A stretch of 64,000 nucleotides of DNA from Methanomassiliicoccales archaeon (GCA_014361295.1 JACIVX010000001.1:62001-126000); one strand, 5' to 3'. Shown: positions 53,093 to 62,670, counted from the stretch's first letter. Numbers and translations are program-made. Notes: generated by a model not told the origin, from the letters alone.

Positions 53093-54076
53093 TCATTCCT
53101 TCACATTCATCGAGAGATTGAGTGAAAGAATTTTACCTTCGACGGCATCGAGGATTTTCGATTCCATGCCACTGTTCACATAGTCCTGATATCTGATGCC
53201 TTCGAAAGGCATCTGATCTTTGAAAAGGAGGAACCACATTTTGTATTGCCCTGGGATTCCAAGAGAAAAGTTGTAACGCAGTTCCCACTGTGGCGTCCAG
53301 TTGCCTTCAAGATTGACTGGCATGTGCGCGAGTGTGACGGAGAAAGAATCGAAGAAGTACATGTGGTTGATGATCGTTGTGTTGTTGACGAAGCTCGAGT
53401 CGACGAGCCAGATCTCGACAGCGTAATTGACTTCGCGGTACTCGTGATTCGCAATGCCAATGATGAGCGTCGCGTTCTCCCCGACGGTCAGATTCGTCGG
53501 ATAGTTGTGCGCCTTGCCGTCGGGACCGAGGATGTAGAACTCGGTGAACTTCTCCCCCTGCTTCGGCACGGCGATCACATAAACCAAGGCGACAAGGCTC
53601 GCCGCGATCGAAATGACGAGGATGATGTTGAGGGCTCGATCGATTTTATTCCCTTGCCTGAAATTGATTTTAATGGCATCGAGGATCGGGGGCAGCTGAA
53701 TTGGTAGAAATGGATCTTCCGCTCTTTTCCTTCGATAAAAAGCGATGGCGGAGAAGATGATGTTGAAGGCTCCGATGCTCGCGAGAATCGGATCGAGCCG
53801 GATCCCGAAGGGCGTGTAATTCAGACCGAGCCCGATGAGCGGCGTGACGGCGATGCTCAGCCCGAAGGACAAAGCGATTCTCTCAACGATATCGATACTC
53901 TTCTTCTCTGGAAAAAGAGTGGCGATGAGCGCGTAGCCGGGGAAGAAGAGGATGAAGGGGAGGCCGATGACGATTCTCATGGGATTGTCCGGCAGAAGGT
54001 AAATGATTGGGACAAGGATCAGCGTGAGGATGACGATCGTTATCAAATCCCAGTGTTTTGCGAGATCGGCCCTCAT
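53093..54076 (-). CDS. DUF1616-like membrane protein
   Basis: A 327-residue protein. The N-terminal half has four helices with IGLPFILFFPGYALIATLFP and ERIALSFGLSIAVTPLIGLG, the DUF1616 pattern. A fifth helix (~150-170) leads into an extracellular beta domain of ~150 residues (FYILGPDGKAHNYPTNLTVG and after) with several Asn-x-Ser/Thr sites. DUF1616 proteins occur near archaeal surface glycan genes. The function is unknown. Confidence 0.82.
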   Translation of the reverse strand: MRADLAKHWDLITIVILTLILVPIIYLLPDNPMRIVIGLPFILFFPGYALIATLFPEKKSIDIVERIALSFGLSIAVTPLIGLGLNYTPFGIRLDPILASIGAFNIIFSAIAFYRRKRAEDPFLPIQLPPILDAIKINFRQGNKIDRALNIILVISIAASLVALVYVIAVPKQGEKFTEFYILGPDGKAHNYPTNLTVGENATLIIGIANHEYREVNYAVEIWLVDSSFVNNTTIINHMYFFDSFSVTLAHMPVNLEGNWTPQWELRYNFSLGIPGQYKMWFLLFKDQMPFEGIRYQDYVNSGMESKILDAVEGKILSLNLSMNVKE

Positions 54077-54341
54077 CCGACTGGAAACTCCGGGTCAAAT
54101 ATTTATCCTTTGTCAATCGGGTTAGTTGTTTTTCTTCGTTTAAAAACAAATCGACAGAAAGCGGAAAGCCAGCGATGATGATTTGCGAGGAGCGAAGACC
54201 ACGGAATCACGGGGTTCCGTCAATCGATGAATCTGTGTTCTTGTCGAATTTTTTGGCCTCCTTTGAAATGAAATCGCTTTTCCCGATTCCTTACAACGAA
54301 AAGGATTGTTTATTTATGATGAACAAGATTCGGCAATCCGC

Positions 54342-55127
54342 ATGCGAGAGAAGGTCTTTCTTTTTGTCCCGGTCGTTCTCATCACGCTCGCAGAGTCATT
54401 TTTCTTTTTCAGGAACCTCGAGACGACGCTCGAAATACACGGGATCAACCTTTTCTTCTGCATCTTCTTCCCGCTTTTTGCAAAAAAGGACGCCTCACTT
54501 TTCCAGCCTTTTTCTCTTATCTCAGTACTGAGAATCCTCAACATCGGCATGCCTGTCTTCTGGCCGTTGACGATTTACTGGCTCCCGTTCATTTACGGGG
54601 CGGCGATCCTCGCCGCGTATTTCGTTGTGAAAAGGGAAGAAAGGATCAGATTGAGCGAAAGAATCAAAGGGATCGCGGAGGCGTTTCACTCGCGTAAGAA
54701 GAAATATCCAGTTTATCTCTGTGCTGGTGTGGCCATCGGCCTCGTCCTCGCGAACGCCGAGTTTTCAGTTCTGAAGGCCGAGAGTCTTATTCCTTCGCTT
54801 AATCTTTTCAATCTTTTCGTCCTCGCGGTCGTCATGGTCTTTTTCGTCGGTTTTGGCGAGGAATTGATCTTCCGCTATATCCTTCAAACGAGGCTGCAGC
54901 GGGAAATCGGGAATTATTCAGGTATCTTTCTCGCCTCCTTCCTCTTCATGACGATGCACTCCGGCTATTCTTCAATTCCGTACCTCGTCTTCGTTTTCTT
55001 TGTCGGCCTTATCTTGGGGTACGCTTTTTATAGGACGCGGAGCCTTTTCTTTGTCACAATCATCCATGGCTCGATCAACTTCTTTCTCTTCTCTTTCATC
55101 CCCCACGGCTATCTTACCTTCTTCTGA
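54342..55127 (+). CDS. CPBP-family intramembrane metalloprotease
   Basis: A 261-residue membrane protein with about 8 helices. The CPBP (type II CAAX protease/bacteriocin-processing) motifs are GFGEELIFRYILQTRL (Glu-Glu...Arg), FLFMTMHSGYSS (His) and IIHGSINFFL (His, Asn). The open frame extends 12 codons upstream, but a GTTTATTTATG TATA-like element at 54308-54318 predicts transcription starting at the ATG 54342. The substrate is unknown; such proteases often act on membrane proteins or lipoprotein-like peptides. Confidence 0.88.
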   Translation: MREKVFLFVPVVLITLAESFFFFRNLETTLEIHGINLFFCIFFPLFAKKDASLFQPFSLISVLRILNIGMPVFWPLTIYWLPFIYGAAILAAYFVVKREERIRLSERIKGIAEAFHSRKKKYPVYLCAGVAIGLVLANAEFSVLKAESLIPSLNLFNLFVLAVVMVFFVGFGEELIFRYILQTRLQREIGNYSGIFLASFLFMTMHSGYSSIPYLVFVFFVGLILGYAFYRTRSLFFVTIIHGSINFFLFSFIPHGYLTFF

Positions 55128-55330
55128 TTCTTAAATTCGAAAAATGATCGCCAGGAATCGCTGATGTCCCATGCCTCAAAATGATCTTGCGGAAAATTCA
55201 AAATAATCGACCCCCCCTTTATCACCTCTTGTATTTACTGCTTTCAAGAAGTCATTCGCCAAAACCGCTCGAAAAAGAATTTCAAAAAAAATTAAAATGT
55301 TCGTCATGAATATCTAATAAGGTGCAGAAG

Positions 55331-56731
55331 ATGAAAATCTGCCTCATCTCGCCACCATACAATTCCGCCGTCAAGTCGGTCCTCGGCGTCACCTCGCCAC
55401 CTCTCGGTCTTGCCTATCTTGCCTCGATGGTAAGAAATAATCACGAAGTCAAGATCATCGACGCGAACGTCCTCAATTACACGATGGACGATGTGAAACG
55501 CGAGATCAAGAATTTTTCACCGGATGTCGTCGGGATCACTGCCGTCACCCCTTCGATCTTCCAGGCTTACGAAGTCGCGAAAGCGGCGAAAGAAATCGAC
55601 GAAAATTTATTCGTCGTTATGGGCGGTCCTCATGTGAGCTTTCTGCCGGTGCAAACGCTTGAGGAATGCAAAGCGGTGGATCTCGTCGTCAAGGGCGAGG
55701 GGGAAAGAACGTTTGCCGCTGTGATTGAAACGATTGAGAAGGGAAAATCGCTCGATTCGGTGAAGGGAATCGCGTTCAGAAAGGGAGAAAAGATTATCGA
55801 ACACGAGATGGCGGAGATCATCGAGAACATCGACGAAATCCCTTTTCCCAGCAGAGATCTTCTGCCGATCGATAAATACGAGTTCAACGGTCAAAGGTAC
55901 ACGGCGATGCTGACGAGCAGGGGTTGCCCCTTTCGCTGCTCTTTCTGCGTCTCCTCCCGTCTTTTCGGCGGATATTGGAGGGGGCGCAGCCCAGAAAATG
56001 TTCTTGCTGAATTGAAATCAGTTTACGAGGATTTCGGGATCAGGAATATCGAGTTCGTCGACGACACCTTTTCTTTGAATCGAAGAAGGGCGGAGGCGAT
56101 CTGCGAAGGGATGATCAGAGAAAAATTGGATGTTGTCTGGGGTGCTTCAGCAAGGGTCGACACGCTTTCCCCCTCCCTCCTCGAGAAAATGAAGAAGGCG
56201 GGGTGCTGGATTATCTACCTTGGAATCGAATCGGGATCGCAGAAAGTCCTCGATGCGATCGGGAAAAGGATCACCCTCCAAAAGGCGGAAAGGGCGGTCG
56301 AGATGATCAACGAGGCGGGAATTCAAGTCTTAGGGTCGTTCATCATCGGCTTTCCTCAGGATGATGAAAAAACGATCAGGGAAACGATCCGATTCGCGAA
56401 AAAATTGAATCTCGACTACGCGCAATTCTCGATCCTCACTCCTTACCCAGGAACGCCGATTTACGATGATTCGATCGCCCAGAACACCCTCCTTGTCAGG
56501 GACTGGTCGAAGTACACGGCACTCGATCCGATCGTGAAAATTGCCTCGGTGTCGCAGAAAAAGCTGAGCCTTTTCATTCAGAAGGCGTATCTCAGTTTTT
56601 ATCTGAGGCCAAAAGTCATCATGAAATGGCTGGTCAACAAACAACTCCCTCTCATCAGAAGCGCGATCAGTGGCGCCTTCGATTATTTGAAAAACGCTGG
56701 AGCGATTTCCTCGGTCACGCACTCTTCTTGA
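55331..56731 (+). CDS. B12-binding-type radical SAM enzyme
   Basis: A 466-residue protein. An N-terminal cobalamin-binding Rossmann-like domain (~1-140; TSPPLGLAYLASMVRNN, FVVMGGPHVSFLP) lacks the classic Asp-x-His-x-x-Gly, so cobalamin would bind without a His ligand, if at all. The radical SAM cluster motif is SRGCPFRCSFC (~197). GIESGSQKVLDAIGKRIT follows. Relatives act in lipid, hopanoid or bacteriochlorophyll chemistry, or methylthiolation; the reaction is not clear here. GTG at 55322 adds three residues. Confidence 0.9.
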   Translation: MKICLISPPYNSAVKSVLGVTSPPLGLAYLASMVRNNHEVKIIDANVLNYTMDDVKREIKNFSPDVVGITAVTPSIFQAYEVAKAAKEIDENLFVVMGGPHVSFLPVQTLEECKAVDLVVKGEGERTFAAVIETIEKGKSLDSVKGIAFRKGEKIIEHEMAEIIENIDEIPFPSRDLLPIDKYEFNGQRYTAMLTSRGCPFRCSFCVSSRLFGGYWRGRSPENVLAELKSVYEDFGIRNIEFVDDTFSLNRRRAEAICEGMIREKLDVVWGASARVDTLSPSLLEKMKKAGCWIIYLGIESGSQKVLDAIGKRITLQKAERAVEMINEAGIQVLGSFIIGFPQDDEKTIRETIRFAKKLNLDYAQFSILTPYPGTPIYDDSIAQNTLLVRDWSKYTALDPIVKIASVSQKKLSLFIQKAYLSFYLRPKVIMKWLVNKQLPLIRSAISGAFDYLKNAGAISSVTHSS

Positions 56732-56924
56732 AGATTTCATTGACTGGCTTTTCGTGATCGATGAGTTGATCAATTCACGATGGAATACGCTTCTTTTTCT
56801 ATTAAAAAACAATTCGTCGAGCATCGATTTATCTTTCAATGAATGTCGTCTTGTCCAAGTCGCGTTTGATAACAACACCGCAATCTTTTTTATAGGATCG
56901 ATATATACACTTGGGGGAGAAGGG

Positions 56925-57197
56925 ATGTTATCGACTGTCGTAACCGTCACAAGCACTTCGTCGAGCACGAGCGCATTGTCGAGCGCTATCTCGATGACCA
57001 CCGCCGTATCAATTGGTGTAGGTGGAGCACTTATCGCGATCTTTCTCATTCTCTTCCTCGCCTCAAAAGAATTGATCAGCGTCTCCTCGCTGCGCACGAG
57101 GAAGATTCTGGACTCCCTGAATACAGCTATCCTTCCATTGCTCGTCGTTTTCGCGCTGACTGTCGTCTTCAAAGTGATGGAAGTCTTGTCAGTCTAG
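56925..57197 (+). CDS. Small membrane protein of unknown function
   Basis: A 90-residue protein. A Ser/Thr-rich start (SSSTSALSSA) is followed by two membrane helices (SIGVGGALIAIFLILFLAS and NTAILPLLVVFALTVVFKVM). The open frame runs 57 codons further upstream, but the GGGAGAAGGG ribosome site stands directly before ATG 56925 and the TATA-like CGATATATAC lies at about 56900. It ends with TAG. No family is recognised. Confidence 0.65.
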   Translation: MLSTVVTVTSTSSSTSALSSAISMTTAVSIGVGGALIAIFLILFLASKELISVSSLRTRKILDSLNTAILPLLVVFALTVVFKVMEVLSV

Positions 57198-57483
57198 TTT
57201 TTTCTTTGATGAATTTGCGCATGATTTGAATCGAAAATGAATTTTTTTAGAATTCCATTAGAGATTTTTGCACTTCTCTCAATCATATTTGATTAAGGTC
57301 GCAATCATCGCGAATGAATCTTACATCGTATGAGGAAATTGATTGGATGCATGCGAAATAATTCTCCCTTGCATCAAGAAAAAATACTTAAAGAGGAAAG
57401 AATCTTTTTTTTGTGTCAATTTGCAGATAGCCTGCCTTTTTTTTGGTTTGCTGCTTTTTGGCGAATTAAAAGGGGGTGAGAAT

Positions 57484-57795
57484 GTAGTCAAATACGTCGT
57501 ATTCTGGAAGATCAACCCTGCCATCAGCCCTGAGACGATCGCAAAGGTTGCCGCCTCGCTCATGCAAAGCGGTGCCTACCCCGTCAAGGGATCTCAGGTC
57601 CTCGGCTGGTACATGTGTCCTGGTGGCAAGGGTGTATCGATCCTCGAGCACAAGGGTGACGAGGGTGATGTCGCTTACAGGAACTGGCTCCTGTGGGCTG
57701 AGAAGTTGCCCGGGATCTTCACGGAATTCGAAATCATGCCGGCCGTGACCGCGCTCGAGGCCGTGCAAATCGTTCTCTCGAAAGAGAAAAAATAA
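57484..57795 (+). CDS. DUF3303-like protein without a canonical start codon
   Basis: The conserved part (KYVVFWKINPAISPETIAK onward, ~100 residues) looks like the DUF3303 family of small alpha/beta proteins. GWYMCPGGKGVSILEHKG is a recognisable segment. A near-perfect Shine-Dalgarno sequence (GGGGGTGAG, 57472-57480) lies where the start should be, but the codons there are AAT-GTA-GTC. No in-frame ATG or GTG follows soon, and the nearest upstream TTGs are at 57448 and 57421. Either translation starts at GTA, or a single base differs (GTG expected), or a TTG is used. Confidence 0.65.
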   Translation, partial: VVKYVVFWKINPAISPETIAKVAASLMQSGAYPVKGSQVLGWYMCPGGKGVSILEHKGDEGDVAYRNWLLWAEKLPGIFTEFEIMPAVTALEAVQIVLSKEKK

Positions 57796-57804
57796 AGAAT
57801 TTTT

Positions 57805-57835
57805 GGGGAAAAATTCCCCATTTTTTTCTTTTTTT
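57805..57835 (+). terminator. Hairpin/T-tract terminator
   Basis: GGGGAA (57805-57810) pairs with TTCCCC (57814-57819) around AAA, then a T-rich run follows (TTTTTTTCTTTTTTT). It begins 10 bp after the stop of the DUF3303-like gene. Confidence 0.65.
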
Positions 57836-57983
57836 GTCGATGCGATGCTTTCAATTACTTTACGGCATCACCATTCTTATTGTTTTGCGTTTGTCGCATC
57901 GAAGTGCACACATTTCGAGAAAAATGCGGAAAAAATTGGACAAATGTTCAGAATGCCGAGGGGACATTATATTATTTGAGAAA

Positions 57984-57996
57984 AATCTTAAGTATG
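57984..57996 (+). promoter_or_regulatory. TATA-like element of the DapA-family gene
   Basis: The element around CTTAAGTA is centred 24 bp before ATG 58014. It supports a leaderless start there instead of the open frame beginning at 57834. Confidence 0.45.
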
Positions 57997-58013
57997 TTAA
58001 GTCGAACAACTCC

Positions 58014-58958
58014 ATGGTGAGATTATGGATCCCGGTAAGTTCAGGGAGAAGTGCAAAGGGGGTGCTCACCTTGGTTCCAACAGCCTTTAAGAAGAATTAC
58101 GAGCTCGATCTTGAAGCGCTGAGGGAGCATGTGAGGTACCTCGTCGAGCACAAGGTCAACGCGGTGATTCCCGCTGGAAGTACCGGGGAGTTCTCGTCGA
58201 TGAGCGAGGAGGAGATCAAGAAGGTTATATCGGCGACCGTGGATGAGGCGAACGGGAAGACGATGGTCGTCGCGGGCACGGCCCACAGCGGGACGCATGA
58301 AACAATAAAGATGACGAAATACGCGGAGGACGTGGGATGCGATGCGGCGATGATTGTGACGCCCTATTATTTCAAAGAGGTCGAGGAAGGTCTGTTCCAG
58401 CATTTTAAGATGATTGGTGACGCGGTGGACATCGCGATCATGCCATATAACAACCCTTGGGTGAGTGGCATGACTTATAGCTACCGCCTCGTCGAAAGAT
58501 TTGCGAAAGAAATCCCAAACATCACGGCGCTGAAGGATGTCACGGGGAATTCGGCGTATGTACTTGAGTTATTGAGGCGGGTGGGTGATCGCATCGCCAT
58601 CCTGCCTTACGCGGAGACGGAGCACACGATGCTCTGTTATCTCCTCGGATGCCCCGGCACGATTTCCCTTCTCTCCAACATCGCGCCGAAGGAGTCGATC
58701 GATTTCTGGCGGGCGGCGTATGTTGAGAAGGATGCGAAGAAGGCCATGGCGATCCTCGAGAAATTCGAGCCTTTCAACCGCCTCATGAACCGTCTTATTT
58801 TTGAGAAAGGCATTCCGGCATATCTCCACACGATCAAGCACGCCCTCACCCTGCTGAAGAGGCCGTGCGGACTGCCGATGAGACCGCCGGCACAGCCGCT
58901 GAATGACAAAGAGGTGGATGAGCTGAGGAAAGCGCTCGGGAAGATGGGATTCATGTGA
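58014..58958 (+). CDS. Dihydrodipicolinate synthase/N-acetylneuraminate lyase family protein
   Basis: A 314-residue class I aldolase. GVLTLVPTAFKKNYELDLE opens the barrel. PAGSTGEFSSMSEEE is the substrate-carboxylate loop (GTTGE in DapA). MPYNNPW holds the catalytic Tyr region, and TALKDVTGN the Schiff-base Lys (~165). DapA makes dihydrodipicolinate; relatives handle 2-keto sugars. The C-terminal end has a Pro-rich segment (RPCGLPMRPPAQPL) as in many sugar-acid lyases and DapAs. No other lysine genes are nearby, so the substrate is uncertain. Confidence 0.88.
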   Translation: MVRLWIPVSSGRSAKGVLTLVPTAFKKNYELDLEALREHVRYLVEHKVNAVIPAGSTGEFSSMSEEEIKKVISATVDEANGKTMVVAGTAHSGTHETIKMTKYAEDVGCDAAMIVTPYYFKEVEEGLFQHFKMIGDAVDIAIMPYNNPWVSGMTYSYRLVERFAKEIPNITALKDVTGNSAYVLELLRRVGDRIAILPYAETEHTMLCYLLGCPGTISLLSNIAPKESIDFWRAAYVEKDAKKAMAILEKFEPFNRLMNRLIFEKGIPAYLHTIKHALTLLKRPCGLPMRPPAQPLNDKEVDELRKALGKMGFM

Positions 58959-59088
58959 AATTGCATGAGTGAGAATGAATTTATTGCAGCGACACGCCAT
59001 TCATTTCCTCCTTTCCCCCTTTTTTTTCTCAAGCTTCCCTCATTTGGAAATTCTCTCGGAGGGATGTGTGATGAGATGTTGTGCGAGC

Positions 59089-59098
59089 CTTTTTATCG
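59089..59098 (+). promoter_or_regulatory. TATA-like element of the flavodoxin gene
   Basis: CTTTTTATCG is centred 26 bp before ATG 59120, which gives a leaderless start. Confidence 0.45.
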
Positions 59099-59119
59099 TG
59101 GGAGGTGCGATGGGAGTAC

Positions 59120-59614
59120 ATGATCATCGAATTGTATCACGCCTCGAGGTTCGGCAACGGGCAAAGGGTGGCCGAGGAGTTCAAGAAAGTGATGGAGAAA
59201 AGGGGACATGTCGTCAATCTTCATCACATAAAGAATTCAAGACCAAAATCCATCGCGCCTGCGGATCTCTATGTTTTTGGATCGCCTACGAGAATAGGAA
59301 GACCGATAGGCAGCATGCGTCGTTTTCTCAAAAAGATCGATCTTCCAGAGGGCACGAGGTACGCCGTCTTTGCGACTCATGGGGAAGCCGTGCCCGATAA
59401 AAAAACGGGGAAAAGGCCAACGGAGGAGGAGATGGCGAGGTGGAGAAGAACGATTCCCGAGATCGATGCGATTCTGAAGGGCAAGGGCATGGTGAAAGTT
59501 GCGGCGATGATGTTCTTCGTATCAGGTGTAAATCTTAGAGGGACGCTCGTTGAGGGATGGGAGAGGCGCGTAGAGGATTTTGCATCTCTCATCGCTCAAT
59601 CATCATCCCAGTGA
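59120..59614 (+). CDS. Flavodoxin-like protein
   Basis: A 164-residue flavodoxin-fold protein. HASRFGNGQRVAEEFKKVME is the FMN phosphate loop, variant from the usual T/S-x-T-G-x-T. DLYVFGSPTRIGRPIGSMRR and VFATHGEAVPD are the other FMN loops. A ~50-residue insertion follows (TGKRPTEEEMARWRRTIPEI). It is longer than classical flavodoxins and may be a menaquinone-protoporphyrinogen-oxidase-like or WrbA-like electron carrier. The ATG at 59120 fits the fold start. Confidence 0.83.
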   Translation: MIIELYHASRFGNGQRVAEEFKKVMEKRGHVVNLHHIKNSRPKSIAPADLYVFGSPTRIGRPIGSMRRFLKKIDLPEGTRYAVFATHGEAVPDKKTGKRPTEEEMARWRRTIPEIDAILKGKGMVKVAAMMFFVSGVNLRGTLVEGWERRVEDFASLIAQSSSQ

Positions 59615-60049
59615 TTTTGGGTAGACGATGCTCGATGAGATCCTTTGCGCCTCGAGACGCTTGATGATTGAATGGCATGAACCTTTGTCTCTTTCGAAAG
59701 CAGATGGCTCCGCTGGATTCTCATCAATTCATCGATTCGAATTGAGCATGCTCACCATAAGTTTATGTAGGGGTAATGAAAAAGGAAGACCAATGAGATG
59801 GGGTGCATCAAAGGATCGAGGCCAGTCTGTTCGCTTAGATATCGAGCTTTCATTATTTTCTGGTGATGATGACTTTTTTGAAAACGCCGTTTTTGCGGGA
59901 ACATTTTTTCAGAACGGGAGAATCGCGAGTTGGTTTCGGCATCGAGTCCTACGGTCTGTCAACCAGAGCGAACAGGCGATGCGCCATGGTTCATGGTCAA
60001 GATGGCAAGGTTGGAATTTCACGAGAGAAGAGGGAAAATTTGTGGAGGG
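59615..60049. other. Non-coding or degenerate stretch
   Basis: About 435 bases between the flavodoxin and the receiver protein. Several open frames overlap here (for example 59628-60059), but none has a ribosome site or recognisable domain. A TATA-like AAGTTTATG occurs at about 59758. It may hold the receiver gene's promoter plus decayed sequence. Confidence 0.4.
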
Positions 60050-60445
60050 ATGCACTTGAGCGGCAGTGGCAAAATTCTTCTCGTTGAGGATAGCGATGAG
60101 ATCCTCGAGCTCATGGCTATGATGCTTTCAAACGGTCGCCAGATACTGAAAGCGAGGAACGGTGCGGAAGCGGTTTATGAGTACAGGACTCACAAGCCCG
60201 ATCTTGTCTTCATGGACATCGTCATGCCCGTCCTCGACGGCATCGAAGCGACGAGGGAGATCGTCAAGTTCAATCCAGAGGCAAAGATCATCGGGGTGAC
60301 GGCCTATTACACATCGAAGAGCAAGGAAATGCTCGATGCTGGTGCGCGCGAGGTGATCAGGAAACCGTTCACCGTGAAGCAGCTCATTGAAATCGTTAAG
60401 AAATACATGCCCAATGACACAGACTCGGGATGTAAAGGAAGTTGA
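60050..60445 (+). CDS. Single-domain response regulator (receiver only)
   Basis: A 131-residue CheY-like protein. KILLVEDSDEILELMAMML has the acidic pair, DLVFMDIVMPVLDGIEA the phospho-acceptor Asp, GVTAYYTSKS the Thr, and VIRKPFTVKQLIEIV the Lys-Pro. There is no output domain. It may relay phosphate from one of the window's histidine kinases, whose genes are distant. GGAGGG sits almost at the ATG, so TTG at 60056, 7 nt after it, is an equally good start. Confidence 0.88.
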   Translation: MHLSGSGKILLVEDSDEILELMAMMLSNGRQILKARNGAEAVYEYRTHKPDLVFMDIVMPVLDGIEATREIVKFNPEAKIIGVTAYYTSKSKEMLDAGAREVIRKPFTVKQLIEIVKKYMPNDTDSGCKGS

Positions 60446-60594
60446 ATTTACTCTTAGATCTCAATCATTCCACGATGATTTTCTTTCATTTCAAAATTCA
60501 GTCGATGAGTGAACATCCTCTCCCATTTTGACCTTTTCAAAAAGATTTTGAAAAAGAGGAGGGGGATCATCGCGATCAATCGCGCGATGAATCT

Positions 60595-62646
60595 TCATTT
60601 TGAAAACAGGGCATTCCTCACCATCTCATACGCCTTTATCGCTTCCTCCACCGCCACATCGCTTTCCAGAGTGGTCACATCGCCCAGAGGAGCACCCTCC
60701 GCCACTGCCCTCAGCAATCGACGCATGATCTTGCCGCTTCTCGTCTTTGGAAGCGTTTCGATAAAGGTGATTGCAGCATCCGACGCAATGAAGGAGCCCA
60801 TCGTCTCTCTGAGATGAAATTTGAGGGATTCATGGATGCCGTTGCCTTGATCATAATCTTTCTTGAGAACGACGAAAATCAACGGAATCTCGCCTTTAAT
60901 GGCGTCGCTCTTGCCGACGCACGCCGCCTCCGCCACCGCCTCATGCTTGATCATCGTCGATTCGACTTCCGCCGATCCGATCCTGTGTCCTGCGACCTTG
61001 AGGACATCGTCCGCTCTACCAAGACCCCAGATGTATCCGTCCTTGTCGACGACGGCAAAATCGCCCGCGTAGTAATACCATCCCTTGTGTCTGTATTTTT
61101 TGAAGTAAGTTTCGAGGAATCGCTCATCATCTTTGTAAAGTGTCATGAGCATCGAGGGCCAGGGGTTCGCGATGACAAGATATCCCCTCTGTCCAGGCGG
61201 AACGGGAGTGCCGTCCTCGTCGAGAACGATCATGCTCACAGGGGGTAACGGAAGGCCGTTTGTACCAGGCTTCATCGGGAATATCTTGCCCATGCCAGGA
61301 AAATGACCGGTGATGATGCATCCCGTTTCGGTCATCCACCAGGTGCTCGAGCACACCGCTTTTTCATTGCCGAACACACGATAGTACCATTTCCACGCCT
61401 CGGGATTGATCGGCTCCCCGACACTGTGGCAGATCCGAATCGTCGAGAGATCATATTTTCTGTAATGTTTTTCATCGAAGCGCATGAGCATTCTGATCGC
61501 CGTGGGGGCTGTGTAAAAGATTGTGACGCCGTAGCGTTCGATGATGCTCGGCCATCTTTCGATCGAAGGGAAATCTGGAGCGCCTTCGTACATGATGATC
61601 GTTGCGCCGTGCATCATCGGGCCGTAAACGACATAAGAATGTCCTGTGATCCAGCCGATGTCAGCGGTGCAGAAGTAGATGTCATCGTCGTTGATATCAA
61701 AGACGAGCTTCATGCTCGCGAATACGCCAACGGCGTACCCGCCGACGCTGTGCTGCGCCGCTTTTGGTCTCCCAGTGGTGCCAGAGGTGTAAAGGATGAA
61801 GCTGATATCGTTTGAGTTGCGGGGGACGCACTCGACGAAGACATTTTTCGGGATATTTTCAACGAGGTCGTCGTGCCACACGTCCCTCTCTGTGTCCCAA
61901 GGGATTGAACTGCCCGCCCTCTTGACCACGATAACTTTCTCGACATGATGACCCGCCTTCTCGCAAATCTCGACGGCCTCATCGACGATTTTCTTCAAAT
62001 TGATCGCCTTTCCCCTTCTGTAAACAGCATCGGCTGTGACAACAATGCGCGAATCGGCGTCGATAATTCTTGTCGCAAGGGCTTCAGCACTGAAGCCGCT
62101 GAAGACGACGCTGTGGGCAGCGCCGATTCTCTGCAACGAGAGCATGTAGATCGGCAGTTCAGGAATCATGGGCATGTAGAGCGTCACAATCTCATTCTTC
62201 TTCACAGAGAGTTTGTCCTTCAGTGCGTGAGCGACCCTGTTGACTTCCCTGTGAAGATCGCCGTATGTTAACACTCTGACTTCCTTCGGATTTCCTCTTT
62301 CGTCGACGCCCTCCCCTTCCCAGATGATCGCCGCCTTGTTCTTCTTTCCTTTTTCAATTTGCCAGTCAGCGCATAGATACGATAAATTCGTCTCGCCGCC
62401 GATGAACCACCTGTAAAACGGAGGGTTGCTGTCGTCCAGAACTTTATTCCATTTTTTGAACCACGGGATCTGAGAGGCCCATCGCGTCCAATATTCTTCG
62501 ACGCTTTCCTTATCTTTTACGATTTCGTGATGCATCTGCCTGTATTCTTCAGCAGTCTGCACGCGGTCTTTCCATGTCTGCGGCACAAGATAATTCTCGA
62601 ATTCCTCGTAGATTTTTTCCTTGAGGGCTATTTCTTTGAATTCCAT
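60595..62646 (-). CDS. acs: Acetyl-CoA synthetase, AMP-forming
   Basis: A 683-residue enzyme of full Acs length. ILYTSGTTGRPKAAQHSVGG is the P-loop, SSTWWMTETGCIITG the acyl pocket with Trp, YYYAGDFAVVDKDGYIWGLG and RADDVLKVAGHRIG the hinge, and PKTRSGKIMRRLLR the C-terminal catalytic Lys. It activates acetate to acetyl-CoA via acetyl-AMP, so acetate can serve as carbon source. The Lys in the last motif is the usual acetylation-control site. A strong TATA (TTAAATATAA) lies 29 bp upstream on the minus strand, a leaderless or nearly leaderless start. Confidence 0.95.
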   Translation of the reverse strand: MEFKEIALKEKIYEEFENYLVPQTWKDRVQTAEEYRQMHHEIVKDKESVEEYWTRWASQIPWFKKWNKVLDDSNPPFYRWFIGGETNLSYLCADWQIEKGKKNKAAIIWEGEGVDERGNPKEVRVLTYGDLHREVNRVAHALKDKLSVKKNEIVTLYMPMIPELPIYMLSLQRIGAAHSVVFSGFSAEALATRIIDADSRIVVTADAVYRRGKAINLKKIVDEAVEICEKAGHHVEKVIVVKRAGSSIPWDTERDVWHDDLVENIPKNVFVECVPRNSNDISFILYTSGTTGRPKAAQHSVGGYAVGVFASMKLVFDINDDDIYFCTADIGWITGHSYVVYGPMMHGATIIMYEGAPDFPSIERWPSIIERYGVTIFYTAPTAIRMLMRFDEKHYRKYDLSTIRICHSVGEPINPEAWKWYYRVFGNEKAVCSSTWWMTETGCIITGHFPGMGKIFPMKPGTNGLPLPPVSMIVLDEDGTPVPPGQRGYLVIANPWPSMLMTLYKDDERFLETYFKKYRHKGWYYYAGDFAVVDKDGYIWGLGRADDVLKVAGHRIGSAEVESTMIKHEAVAEAACVGKSDAIKGEIPLIFVVLKKDYDQGNGIHESLKFHLRETMGSFIASDAAITFIETLPKTRSGKIMRRLLRAVAEGAPLGDVTTLESDVAVEEAIKAYEMVRNALFSK

Positions 62647-62670
62647 GAGGAAAGATATAACCTCGGATTT

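Noticed and set aside
57482-57487. ATG followed immediately by TAG at the expected start of the DUF3303-like gene, as a possible pyrrolysine codon
   Set aside because: This ATG is in the wrong frame: reading through TAG gives no recognisable protein.
59628-60059. 143-residue open frame in the gap before the receiver gene
   Set aside because: No family resemblance and an Arg/Trp-rich tail typical of a chance frame; listed only as an unexplained stretch.
61303-61815. 170-residue open frame antisense to acs
   Set aside because: Acs motifs are continuous on the minus strand; the plus frame is a shadow.
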